From NCBI GenBank assembly GCA_963575645.1, contig OY754470.1, positions 31,354,501 through 31,418,500 of the forward strand: a DNA stretch of 64,000 nt, given 5' to 3'. This document shows positions 45,784 through 57,794 of the stretch, piece by piece; positions within the stretch are counted from its first letter, which is position 1; the number at the start of each line of letters is the position of its first letter. Made by a program: the position numbers and the translations under genes. The DNA comes from Xanthostigma xanthostigma. Its lineage: Eukaryota; Arthropoda; Insecta; Raphidioptera; Raphidiidae. The notes beneath the pieces are model-generated. The model made no database searches. It was not told where the DNA came from and saw nothing but the letters and a program-made list of their open reading frames with translations.

Positions 45784-45936
45784 AAAGCATGGAGAAACAG
45801 CAAATTATCCGCAATGACGTCTCCGTACATAAAATTTGACGGACAGTATAATTGTTCTGCTGTACGTCCTTTTGATGGTTTATAAAAAATATATATTTAA
45901 TTGCTTTCTTCCAAATGCTGTGAGTAAGATAAGTAT

Positions 45937-48900
45937 CCCAACTAACAATTTTATATTTTATAATAGTTGCGAAAACGTTTTCGTCAAAAAAATTATAAAA
46001 CAACATTACTCTCAATAACGTTTTCAATGCGTTTATACGATAACTATAAATGTAAAATTGGCACCATTTTATAAAATACTTGAGTCTCCGTTAATATTTT
46101 GTAAAGCCTTTTGTAAAAATTACAAAACAATTTTATAAACATTTCGGCAGGTCTTAAAAGAATTTAACAGCAACATTATAAATCAGTTTTATTAAAGCTT
46201 TATAAAGTAACTAAACAACAGTTTTATAAAAGATTTTTAGTTGTTTCAGGTTAACGTTATAAAGTAAAAACGCAACATGAAATCACTACAATAGAATAAA
46301 AATGTTTTTTAAATCTATTCTAAAAGTTGCAAGAAGCAATTTTGTATTAGACACAGGGAAAATATAATAAATGTCGCCAAGTATTTACAAGAAGGAAACA
46401 CGAAGCCATTTTAGTAATTTTACTTCTACCTTCTATACTTTATATTGTTACGAGGTATTGTTTGAGATGCTGAAACCAAAATTTTTACTGCAAAGAAAAA
46501 TTTATCGTGAAATATATAGCATATTTCTAACAAAATTTAAACGCGCCCCGTATTTATTAACGTTTTAGAAAAAACTTTTAAATCATAAATAAATTAGCTT
46601 TGCCAATTTCATCATTTTCTGCAGAGAAATTTGCTCCAGTCTGTTCTTGGCATAATTATTTTGTACTTTTTACGTATTTACCGGCTGTAAGTATTAATAT
46701 ACATGCAATATTTAGTATTTTCAACTCAACCCATTTTGATGGTCCTGAATGTTGCCATTTTAAAATGGCGTTTTTCTATAAAATAATTTTGTACCAACAG
46801 CAAGCATTTCAATGTTATTAAGCTTTTACGCAATCTTTATAAAACATTTAAAAAATATTTTGCTTTACCAGATGATATTGCGACACAGGGCCGGACTGCT
46901 TTTAAAGCAGTATTTTTTCTTAGGGAAGTGTGCCTATTTTAAAGATATAAAAAAATCTGTTGAGTTACCACAATATTTTCGTGGCAAGTAACATATGAAT
47001 AAAAAATTAATATCAAATGTCATGAATACACTTTGCCATGGCTAACTACTTTGCTTACGTGAGGCGATGTGGCAGCTTGGCCGCCAATTGGGAGCGACAA
47101 ATGACAGATGAAGAAACACTTCCATTTGACAGATGACAGCCTAAAACTATTAAGATCATGGCAGGCTGTAACTATGCCCATGTACCAAATTTCAATTCAA
47201 TCGGATCAACGGCTCGGTAGTTATTGTGTCAGAAAGAAAACACACAGACAGACACACAGACATTTATCTGGAAATGATCTTAATCGTCTTAGAGGACGTT
47301 AAATCGGATATATCCGTCGTTATCTAATTGTTTTTTCCGCGCACGAACACAATTCCTTCCCTTCCATTAGTGGGGGCCGGGAAAGTAACAAAAATAAACA
47401 AAAAAATTCATCTTTATTGAAGATATATAAACTACTTACTTTCCCATATACTTAACACCTAACTATATATTTTTTACAAGATAGGTACCTATAGTTTTTA
47501 AAGGTTATTTAAATATTATTGGCTCTAATATAAATTTTTAAGTAGGTATTACCTTTCCTTACGTCGCGCGTCGCGACAACCATTCTGGTTAAAAGAAATT
47601 ATGAAAAAGACAAAAATACTGTATATTTCTTGCCCAAAAGTCTATGAAAGTAATAAAAAAGTGAATAGGTATTAGGTATAGATTAGAATAGATAGGTATT
47701 ATTGTTTGATTTAATTATTTTATCTACCTCAACTGGTGATTTTAAAAATTTTATTATTGCGTTGTTTCTATTTCATTAATGCAAATATGTTAGCAGCTAT
47801 AGGTGCTTAATATTAATTATAGCCTAGAATAAATAATTATTTTTCATTTAACCAAGAATAGCAAAGTAGATGATGTCTATAAACATCCTGTGGCCAATAA
47901 CAATAACGAGATTCGCTAAGTACCTACCGATCCCAAACCTGCCCTAACAACAGATTTATACATAATATTTTTTACTATACAATACTGCATCAAACAAGAA
48001 AAACATTATACAAAGTACTTTAAAATACGGCCCTGTCAATTTCTCTGACCAGACTCCTCTTACGCTCCCTGGAAACATCTGATTGTTGTTTACATGATCG
48101 AGAGTATCTATATTGCTAGTTGGCAACATTTTCGCTAATAGACAACTTTTCGGCGACTCTTATAAAATAAGTGACTTACTCTTGCTATATTTTATCTATT
48201 TTATGATAAATCTGTTTCTATTTAGTGGTACCTAAATGTAATAATACCGGCAAATATAAAACGAGTGACACTGTTTTACTGTTGTTTTTCCGTTTCTAAT
48301 ACACTAATGGTGCTTGCATTAGCAAATGTAAAAGTAGGTACTTTCGCATACTGATGTTGGATTTGAAGCACTTGATAATGTTAGTGGATTCCACTGTTTT
48401 ATCATTGCCAACATTAATGTTCTTATTATTACCTATCATATTTTTAACCTTCTTCGAAAAGCACAACTTTTCTTAATTTTCTTCCACTGCCCTATATTAG
48501 ACATTTTATTTGTTTATTATTTCTTACGTTAGCCAAAAAGTATATGGCCAAAACTGACAAAAACTATATCACCTAATCTCTAGCTGGCTTTTTCCAAATA
48601 TACTTATTATGTAGTTAGCGACAGCAAATGTATATTCACGTGAACAATTTAATTTTATAAGAAATTTGTTATTGTTTTCATATTGTAGTGAAAATATCGT
48701 ACTATAAAATAGTTTTAAAGTGATCTCTAAAATCACAATTTACATTTAAAAAAAAAATTGTTTTCGAAGGCACTTCAATAAAACTATTTTTTTGAAGCCA
48801 CAGGAAGGAACTTTAAAATTATTTTAAAATATATTTATAAGGGAAATAAAATGTTGCCGAAATGTACTAAAAAGCCCCTATAAAATAATTTAATTTTATA

Positions 48901-49154
48901 GTTTGATTTGTTATATAAGGTGTTCATAAAAGCATTTCTACGATAATTTTGTGACTGTTTTATATCATATTTTATAACTGTATTATATAAACGTTTTGAT
49001 GACAAACTTATAAAACACTTTAGCCGCCTACAACAGAATAGTGTTCATTGCACGTCTAATATAATCAATTAGCAATTTGGAAGTAATAATAAAATACCAA
49101 TAAAACAAAACAGTCGCAGAACCATCAAATTATAAAATAACTTTGCTGGTTGGG
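45937..49154. mobile_element. 3.2-kb inverted-repeat element with TTATAAAA-rich ends
   Basis: Left end CCCAACTAACAATTTTATAT; right end complement CCCAACCAGCAAAGTTATTT. AT flanks both sides (45935-45936, 49155-49156), and removing the element restores the reading frame of the dead gene (EDID|ILILL). The outer 0.9 kb on the left and about 0.5 kb on the right are studded with TTATAAA(A) motifs, probably subterminal binding sites. The interior has no transposase; 47040-47340 contains a common insect repeat tail ('CAATCGGATCAACGGCTCGG'). Superfamily unknown. Confidence 0.7.
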
Positions 49155-49345
49155 ATGTCGATATCTTCAGCTACAACAGTGACAGTCAAACGATTGAGAT
49201 GCATCAAGAGCAGAGCGAACGATGAGTGTGTCTGCATTTGATTCTGCTTGGTCCACACTGAAACCCACCTCCGAGAATGAAGTTTTGAGAAGTACAATGA
49301 AATCAGCTTTGTTCTTCTCATTACCAAGAAATTTCTCTTATGATA

Positions 49346-49861
49346 ACGTCGTTACGGTAATCTACATTTTACACTCTGATTTAAATATAAAATTATTTTA
49401 AAAATCAATAATTTCAAAGTTTTGTGGTAGAGTGTTAATAATAAATAAATAATAATGTTGCATAATTAATAAATAAAAATATTATAATGAAAAAAAAAAT
49501 GATTGAAAATTATGGTGAATCATCAATAGATATTATGTATAGTTCTGAATACTGGAGAATACTATTCCTTTCGCAGCGCTGTAAAACTTCGCTTATAACT
49601 TTGTTAGTTTTGGTTCTACGACAAAAAGTTACTGAACCAAAGTTGTAGGAAATTATATTTTCTACAAAAAATGTTTAAAAATATTTTTTGTGAGACCTAT
49701 AGTTCGTGAGATAAACCATGGAAACCACTTGCACCCCTTTTTCCAAGATGGCGGCGTGGATAGCTTAAAAACTTCAACCAAAACGCTAAAATAATGTTCT
49801 CTGACAAATAACATGAGCCATTTAAAATGTCTGACACCTTGAATATGTTGAAAAAACGACT
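49346..49861. repeat. Unassigned sequence with a dispersed-repeat fragment
   Basis: From 49741 'GATGGCGGCGTGGATAGC' and from 49790 'TTCTCTGACAAATAACATGA' run to 49850; the latter is the complement of the repeat at 25750 and 54500. No exon is supported. Confidence 0.45.
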
Positions 49862-51410
49862 ACTTATTAAAAAAATTTGAAAAGTAGTTTGACCCTGCAG
49901 GCCATCCCTGTAACTTCCCGCTATTTTCGAGCTCAAAACGCTCAAAAATATATCAAATATAGCAAGAAGTTTATTTTTTAGCTCTTCGAGCTCAAAAAAA
50001 AACACTTTGTTACGAAATTTTCGTTCACGTTATCTCATGAACAAATGAACCGATTTTGATGCGATTTGCGGCAGTCGACGCAATTTTTTAACCTTAAAAA
50101 GTAATTTAATACAGAAAAATCGATCTCATAGGAATTTTACGAGCAATTTAAAAAAAAAACACTTTTTTACAAACTTTTCGTTCACGATATCTCGTGAACA
50201 AATGAGCCGATTTTGATGCGGTTTGCTGCAATCGACGCAGTTTTTTTAACCTAAGAAAGTAAATTATTACAAAAAAATCGATTTGATAAGAATTTTACGA
50301 GTAATTTTAAAAAATTACTTTTTTCCTAATTTTTCGTTCACGTTATCTGATGAACAAATGAACCAATTTTGATATGGTTTGCGGCGATCGACGCAGTTTT
50401 TTTAGCTTAAGAAAGTAATTTATTACAAAAAAATCAATCTGATAACAATTTTAAGAGTCATTTTAAAAAAACACTTTTTTACGATTTTTTCGTTCACGGT
50501 TTCTCGTGAACAAATGAGCCGATTTTGATGCGGTTTGCTGCAATCGACGCAGTTTTTTTAACCTAAGAAAGTAAATTATTACAAAAAAATCGATTTGATA
50601 AGAATTTTACGAGTAATTTTAAAAAATTACTTTTTTCCTAATTTTTCGTTCACGTTATCTGATGAACAAATGAACCAATTTTGATATGGTTTGCGGCGAT
50701 CGACGCAGTTTTTTTAGCTTAAGAAAGTAATTTATTACAAAAAAATCAATCTGATAACAATTTTAAGAGTCATTTTAAAAAAAACACTTTTTTGCGATTT
50801 TTTCGTTCACGGTTTCTCGTGAACAAATGAACCGATTTTGATGCGGTTTGCTGCAATCGACGCAGTTTTTTTAACCTAAGAAAGTAAATTATTACAAAAA
50901 AATCGATTTGATAAGAATTTTACGAGTAATTTTAAAAAATTACTTTTTTCCTAATTTTTCGTTCACGTTATCTCATGAACAAATGAACCAATTTTGATAT
51001 GGTTTGCGGCGATCGACGCAGTTTTTTTAGCTTAAGAAAGTAATTTATTACAAAAAAATCAATCTGATAACAATGTTAAGAGTCATTTTAAAAAAACACT
51101 TTTTTACGATTTTTTCGTTCACGGTTTCTCGTGAACAAATGAACCGATTTTGATGCAGTTTGCGGAAATCGAGGCAGTTTGTTAAGGAGAAGAGCTGATT
51201 AGTTTTTGGAATTAATCGGTTTAGTAGTTTAGAAAATTTTTTACAAAAACAAATTTTTAAAAATTTTTGAAACTTGTTTTTTTAAGATTTCTCAAAATTT
51301 TTTGGGCCGAATCGTTTCAAATTTTCAGGAAGTCTAAGTTCACCAAGATCACGTCAGATGCCGCAAACCGCGTTTCAGTCGGACACTCCGTTCAAAAGAT
51401 ATAAAAGGTT

Positions 51411-51474
<64 letters not shown>

Positions 51475-51637
51475 GCCCTACGGACATCATCGCCAAAATA
51501 GTTTCAATAGCTTCCTAGGACCTCAAAACGTCGAGATCTGGCGAAAACTCGATTTTCGAAAATCGGGGTGAAACCAATAACTTGCCGATTTTTGAAAAAA
51601 AAAAAAATTTTTTTTTTTTTTTAAAGCGGGAAGTTAA
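49862..51637. repeat. Minisatellite element with about 155-bp units in a two-type higher-order array
   Basis: Units with 'TTTCGTTCACG' start near 50027, 50179, 50335, 50491, 50648, 50805, 50960 and 51116. From 50335 on two kinds alternate: 'GTTATCT(G/C)ATGAACAA' with 'TTTTGATATGG', and 'GGTTTCTCGTGAACAA' with 'TTTTGATG(C)', giving three dimers of about 312 bp. The header is 'TTTGACCCTGCAGGCCATCC'. The tail has a (CA)n run at 51422-51470, 'CGTCGAGATCTGGCGAAAAC', and 'AAGCGGGAAGTTA', which mirrors 'TAACTTCCCGCT' at 49910. Confidence 0.9.
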
Positions 51638-53520
51638 AAAATTGGTTGTCTGTAAAGTCGGTTTACGGACGATAGTTTTACGTGATAACGTATTCCGTAA
51701 TACATAACCTAAATTTATATAATAATTATAATAATTCGAATCTTTGATATTGCATCTTTCGCTTCAAATTTAGGTAAATTTTATTAAGTAGAATAATAAA
51801 ACACTATAAAAAGTACACTATTATTATATAAAAAACAACTATGGCATGTATCTCTTTTGCGCATGCGCCGATTTTCCCCAAAAAATTTACAAAAATTTCT
51901 AGTAAAAATAGATAGAGTAAAAACCGTTTTAAAAACTATATTATTATTATATAAAACATCATTATAAGAGATATATTCTTTTACGCATGCGCCGATGTTC
52001 CCCAAAAACAATAGGCCACTTCATATTTGCATATCAAACATCCTCCCAAAATTTGGTTTCAATCCGCTTATCCTTGGTGTCGGAATGATAAGAAATGTCA
52101 AAAGTGACGTTTGCAACTGTCAAAGTATTATGTTCTAATAATAATTAGTTATTCCAATAGTTAACTTAGAAGGCGTTGCATTTCACAAAATACTAATGTC
52201 AAAAAATTGAATTAAACATTAGAAATGCAGCCGTTTTCATGTTAAGACAAGACATACGTTATTTTCTAATTTCCATGTACGGCAAACAAAGACGACCGAC
52301 CGCGTCGCGTCATGCATTAGACAACATTGCATTTATACAGCTATTTTTCTATATAAATTTGTATAAAAAAACTGTTTAGGCAAATTCTGTTATACGAAAT
52401 CTATGTAAAATGTTCTCCTCTTTCGTTTAAGACTGGTTTCAAACCGATCTGATTTAAATTGAGCGAGAAATTAGCAAAAAGCACGCACAGGGTCAGGCGG
52501 AACGTTACGCGTTATGCGTTATGCGTTACGCGTTACACTTTTGACGTGATAACGTCTTATAAATTGATGAATCACCAATATTATAAATTGATAAAACACC
52601 GGCTGCATGTACGAAAAAGTGTAACGCGTAACGCATAACGCATAACGCGTAACGTTCCGCCTGACCCTGTGCGTGCTTTTTGCTAATTTCTCGCTCAATT
52701 TAAATCAGATCGGTTTGAAACCAGTCTTAAACGAAAGAGGAGAACATTTTACATAGATTTCGTATAACAGAATTTGCCTAAACAGTTTTTTTATACAAAT
52801 TTATATAGAAAAATAGCTGTATAAATGCAATGTTGTCTAATGCATGACGCGACGCGGTCGGTCGTCTTTGTTTGCCGTACATGGAAATTAGAAAATAACG
52901 TATGTCTTGTCTTAACATGAAAACGGCTGCATTTCTAATGTTTAATTCAATTTTTTGACATTAGTATTTTGTGAAATGCAACGCCTTCTAAGTTAACTAT
53001 TAGAATAACTAATTATTATTAGAACATAATACTTTGACAGTTGCAAACGTCACTTTTGACATTTCTTATCATTCCGACACCAAGGATAAGCGGATTGAAA
53101 CCAAATTTTGGGAGGATGTTTGATATGCAAATATGAAGTGGCCTATTGTTTTTGGGGAACATCGGCGCATGCGTAAAAGAATATATCTCTTATAATGATG
53201 TTTTATATAATAATAATATAGTTTTTAAAACGGTTTTTACTCTATCTATTTTTACTAGAAATTTTTGTAAATTTTTTGGGGAAAATCGGCGCATGCGCAA
53301 AAGAGATACATGCCATAGTTGTTTTTTATATAATAATAGTATACTTTTTATACTGTTTTATTATTCTACTTAATAAAATTTACCTAAATTTGAAGCGAAA
53401 GATGCAATATCATTGATTCGAATTATTATAATTATTATATAAATTTAGGTTATGTATTACGGAATACGTTATCACGTAAAACTATCGTCCGTAAACCGAC
53501 TTTACAGACAACCAATTTTT
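51637..53520. repeat. Near-perfect palindrome, about 0.9-kb arms and 72-bp spacer
   Basis: Arms 51637-52542 and 52615-53520 are inverted copies with only a few mismatches and no net length change. They consist of family A sequence (minisatellite units, 'CATCCTCCCAAAATTTGG', 'CTCCTCTTTCGTTTAAGACT') capped by an inner block in which GTTACGCGTTATGCGTTATG repeats. The outer ends read AAAAAATTGGTTGTCTGTAA and complement. The two identical-looking minus/plus open frames at 51784-52011 and 53146-53373 are the same repeat read from both arms. Confidence 0.9.
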
Positions 53521-53602
53521 TCGTACATGCAGCCGGTGTTTTATCAATTTATAATATTGGTGACTCATCAATTTATAAGACGTTATCACGTCAAAAATTT
53601 AT
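53519..53602. repeat. Inverted second copy of the palindrome spacer
   Basis: This stretch ('TTTCGTACATGCAGCCGGTG' to 'GACGTTATCACGTCAAAA') is the complement of the spacer at about 52540-52616, with one mismatch over about 80 bp. It abuts the right palindrome arm, giving the order L, S, L', S'. Confidence 0.85.
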
Positions 53603-54160
53603 TAATAACATTTTTTTTAAAATTTTTGTTTTTTAAATGAAATGTAGAATAAATTGTCTGACAGTGAAACAGGGTCTTTTACGTGAAAATAATCCATTTT
53701 TTGGAGCGAGATTCATTTAAATTTTAAGTGATTGTTGAATGTTATTATGACTCACGAGCACGACTCTATCATAGAAAGCTGTCTTGTAAGATTCAGTGAT
53801 TCAATCACTCAGTTACGGGTGGTGACCGAATCAAAACGATTCGATTCGCGATAGACACACGTAAATATAATCCATGTGCAATGTGCTTCAAAAAATTTTG
53901 TCAAAATAGAGTATTTTTATTAATGATTTATTAATACTTAAATACTGTACTTTTTATTTATAATACCGTAAAAAAGCTGAATAATAACTATTGAAATAAT
54001 TAATATTACAACCCTTGAATATTGATACTCGAGATATGAAAAATGACATTTTTTCGTCAGACACTAGCTGCGTTCCAATTTATTTATCAGACACTTGTAC
54101 CACCTATTAAGAAATACTTTTCTACGTATAATATTTTAATTGTCTGACGGTTATTAATAA
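53603..54160. other. No recognised feature
   Basis: Unassigned AT-rich sequence. A locally dense 'GTGACCGAATCAAAACGATT' region is present near 53820, but no repeat partner or exon was recognised. Confidence 0.35.
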
Positions 54161-54164
54161 ATTT

Positions 54165-54460
54165 TTTTGTGGCCATGAAATCGACAACTTTGAACTTTGA
54201 CGCGTCCGACTGGAAAATAGGAAAACTATCTCCGCCAGACAATATGAAAAGTTGATTTTGCAGTGTTCAAATATAAGATACTGAGAAAATCAACTGGTTA
54301 TTGATATTTTTTTTTTAGAGTCATGAAATCGACAACTTTGACGCGTCAGACTGGAAAATAGGAAAACTATCCCCGTCAGACAATATGAAAATTTGATTTT
54401 GCAGTGTTCAAATATAAGATACTGAGAAAATCAGCTGGTTATTGATAAATTTTTTTATAG
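54165..54460 (+). repeat. Two tandem units of about 145 bp
   Basis: 'CATGAAATCGACAACTTTGA', 'GACTGGAAAATAGGAAAACT' and 'CAGTGTTCAAATATAAGATA' occur in both units, which differ by a few bases and a short 'ACTTTGA' duplication. Confidence 0.85.
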
Positions 54461-54474
54461 TCGTTTTTTCGACA

Positions 54475-54775
54475 TATTCGAGGTGTCAGACATTTTAAAT
54501 GGCTCATGTTATTTGTCAGAGAATATTATTTTAGCGTTTTGGTTGAAGTTTTTAAGCTATCCAATTAAAAAACCAAACAGTATGTATAAATTTTTACATG
54601 TCGTCAAAACGACATGTTTCGGAAAATTTAGAGGGAAAACGCCCTAAAATCAAGAAAAGCCATAGAGGAAATAGGTGTCAGACTAGGCCTAATTAAGCCA
54701 TACACAAAGTTTGGGGAGAGTATGTATCAATAAAATTTTTGCCGACGGGCACTCTGACTAACATATGAGTTCAAA
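54475..54775 (+). repeat. Dispersed repeat shared with mRpL32 intron 2
   Basis: 'GTGTCAGACATTTTAAATGG', 'TCAAGAAAAGCCATAGAGGA' and 'TTTTTGCCGACGGGCACTCT' match 25735-26015 with few differences. Both copies end at 'CACTCTGACTA', probably an element terminus. The class is unknown. Confidence 0.7.
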
Positions 54776-54779
54776 ATTT

Positions 54780-55440
54780 CAGATCAGCGGGATATGTGAC
54801 GTCCGCCATATTGACTGTACGATGACGTCAGAATATAGCTTATCGTAATCCGCTCGTCAATCTCTTTATTTGATAACCATATCAAGAAGGTAAAGGAAAA
54901 GGTAATCCATCATCTTGGAGCGTCCGCCATATTGGGTTTACAAATGATGTCACATACCTTATCGTATTCCACTCGTCAAATTCTTATTTAGATCTCGATA
55001 TCAAAAAGGTTGTGAAGGAAAAGATAATTCATCATCTAGGAGCGTCTGTCATGTTGGATTTATAATAACGTCATATATCTTATCGTGTTCTATTCATCAA
55101 ACTCTTTCATTTGATACCCATGTCAAGAGGGTTGTGAAGGAAATGGTAGTCCGCCATCTTGGAGCGTTCGCCATATTGGGCTTACCATGATGTCACAGAC
55201 CTTATCATATACCACTCGTTAAACTCTTTCATTTGATACCCATGTCAAGAGGGTTATAAAGGAAACGGTAATCCGCCATTTTGGTGCGTCCACCATATTA
55301 GGTTTACAATGACGTTACATACCTTATCATACCCAACTCGTCAAACTCTTTCATTTAATACCCATGTCAAGAGGGTTGTTAAGAAAAAGGTAATCTGCCA
55401 TCTAGGGACATCCGCCATATTGGATTTATGCATAGTCAGC
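54780..55440 (+). repeat. Diverged satellite, about 5-6 units of 120-125 bp
   Basis: Units carry TTTCATTTGATACCCATGTC, 'AGTCCGCCATCTTGGAGCG', 'GCCATATTGG' and 'ATGACGTCA'-like phrases in the same order as the array at 10.9-12.7 kb, but the units differ much more from one another. It is an older relative of that satellite. Confidence 0.8.
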
Positions 55441-57794
55441 AAACTTATACATGTATGCAAAATTTCAAAGCACTCGCTTAATTAGGTCTAGACGAAAAAA
55501 ATGTCTAAAATTACGTTAACCACCTGTCAAAATATCATGTTTTAATAATTATATTAAAATCGTTAACTCAGAAGGCGTTGCATTTCACAAAATATCAATA
55601 TAAAAGAATTGAATAACTAATGGTTCCGTTAAATGGGCGCAGCTTTAAAACCATGACGACGAGGGGGTATAATTTTCCATAGTCCCTACAGTGCAATAGG
55701 TCATATGCATGAGACTCCAAATTGGTTTAAATTTTTATTTCGAAATATATTTTAGTTCCTGATCATAACGTAATGGTTATTTTATTAATCTAATCACTGA
55801 AAAAAATGCAAATAATAAAAAAGAAATGTACAAAATACGCGGTATTTTCGAATTTTCAAAACGCAGCGTGACGTCAGAATATATATCAACAACAGTTTCC
55901 ATGACGACTGTGTCGTCTCACAATAAGATTATGTCAGTATTTAGAGAAAACAACAAATAAACTTCATTAAGAACATTGACAATTTGACATCAAGGTTGAC
56001 ATGCGTCGTATATCATGACGTCACATAAGCCCGCCAACATGACCGATTGTTTAAACTGTCTATTTTCGAATGTGAAATTTAATATTTTTTTTCTTATGAT
56101 AATATTACATTTTTAAATGATTATCAATTTTTTCCCGTATTATAGTTGACTAAATAATCTGTTAAAAATTTAATGCCGCTCTATATCATAAAATTAGGAA
56201 AAAATTCATGTGAAACAGAACCTTCAAGTAAGGTGAATTTTAATGCTTTCTGTTTACAAACTTCCGATTTAAAGAGTAATCCAAATAAATTATATCTATT
56301 TATCTATCTACTCAGGTTGAGCCAATATGGTATTTTTATTATGTACAATGCATGCGCAAAACATCGTATTTTTCCAAATTTGAAAATGCTTGATAAAACG
56401 GCACACTGATCATATACCTAGATAACGTCACAAAGCCATTTTGAACAATTTTGTAACTTTGTTTTCATTATAGATATAGGATATAATATATCAAATTAAT
56501 CAGAAAAATAACCAGAACTTGAATATCTAAAAATTCAAAATGGTGTTCATAAGAAAAACCAAAGTTCATGTCAATATCTCATTATGTAGTGCACATAAAA
56601 AAATTATACCTACGCCACTGAAAATACTTTAAAAAGTTATTAAAAATGGTTCAAGAAATTTTCAGATATCTTCATAAATAAAAAAAGTTATTGCTAGTTT
56701 TCAAGAACGACAGTTTTTACTATATTTTTACTAGCGATCGGAGTACAGATAACTCTGATTGGTGTGGCAATGGGTTTTAGTGACGGCTCAAGTAACAGGA
56801 AGCTCATAAAATGTAATAAATTAATATACCTATTAACTCAACAATTAAATTAAAAATTTAAATAAAACAACTTATACCTAGCTCGCGATTTTTTTTTTTT
56901 TTTTTGGCAAAGTCGTGAATGATAATATTATCATTATAATGCAGTGTCAACACAATGCACAAGTTTTAAAAATTCAAGTAGTAGTAAATCGACAAAGTTT
57001 CTCTCTTCCGTCTTATTTTAATGTCATCATAAATGTACATTTTATAGTTTTTCTATGCAACCAAAGTCAACTTGAACTAGGCAAATGTCACATTCGTAGA
57101 GTTTGGAAAAATCAGTCATTGCAAATGAAAAGATGTTTCATTTGGAAAAATTTTGTGATTGAGTATTAACTGTTTCCTAACTTCAATTGCAAAAACTTAA
57201 TTTTGTATCTTTTTTATTTTGCAGCAAAATTTTTCAAATTGGCCGCTCTCTAAAATCTGCCGCCCTAGGTCTTGGCCTACTCAGGCCTAATGCAAATTCG
57301 TCACTGATTCTATAGCGTTTAAAAACGTGGGGCAACTCACTTAGACTCACAAAGAAAAAAATATTTTCCCCTTTTCAGCGTGTTGAAATTAGGATGTTTT
57401 TCAAATTTGTTTGAAACTACATTTTTTATATTTAATTTTTTTTTAAATGTTATCCAATAACTTTCGATAGTTCGACGTACCGTTTCGACGCGTGTAAAAG
57501 CGTTTCTATTATGTTTAGGCCACTGTAAAGAATAAGAGGGGTATAACAGTTCTCTTTGGGAGGTTAAAATTAGTTTGTAAAATAATTTTATATATTTTAG
57601 AAGTGCTGCATGGATTTAAATTCAAAATGTAAAATAACTCAAGTGTCTGACAGTAACGGTAGTAGGTATAAACTGATAATAAAAAGGGTTATTTTTTAAA
57701 GTGGATACATAATTTCTAAACTTTTTTAAAAATAACATGACCTATTAATTATAAATAAAAGACCACCAGTGTGTGAACAGAAGGCATTTTAGAA
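55441..57794. other. No recognised gene
   Basis: A satellite tail ('GTATGCAAAATTTCAAAGCA') and a family A fragment ('GTTAACTCAGAAGGCGTTGC' at 55560) open the stretch. The phrase GTGACGTCAGAA at 55868 and 'ATGACGTCACATAAGC' at 56018 carry further GACGTCA cores. The open frames at 56173-56409 and 56915-57169 show no motif. Confidence 0.35.

Larger units (their letters stand above)
43190..49345 (-). pseudogene. Decayed gene for a PIN/FEN1-like 'GCDTTSA' transposon-type protein, in three pieces
   Basis: Piece 1 (49345-49155) reads EKFLGNEKNKADFIVLLKT, then QAESNADTLIVRSALDASQ and, after a frameshift near 49190, TVVAEDID. Piece 2 (45936-45784) continues ILILLTAFGRKQLNIYFL and, after another frameshift, PSKGRTAEQLYCPSN to LLFLHAF. 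Piece 3 (43663-43190) continues SGCDTTSAAYNMGKLKFLK and, after a third frameshift, PPTQDAACFHSFRVYHQVQ and DPEDWGWKK. The acidic positions (ADTLIV, EDID) and the GCDTTSA turn are the kind of pattern seen in PIN/FEN1-like nucleases; known proteins of this type are large and uncharacterised. In-frame stops and frameshifts show it is dead. The N-terminal part is not visible upstream. Confidence 0.65.

Noticed and set aside
47108-47302. 64-codon open frame
   Set aside because: It overlaps a typical insect repeat tail ('CAATCGGATCAACGGCTCGG', then CACACAGACAGACACACAGA) and has no protein motif.
51422-51470. (CA)n run as a regulatory element
   Set aside because: It is a simple microsatellite within the tail of the 155-bp repeat element.
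51784-52011. 75-codon frame with an almost identical partner at 53146-53373
   Set aside because: The pair is the two arms of one palindrome and consists of the non-coding minisatellite unit.
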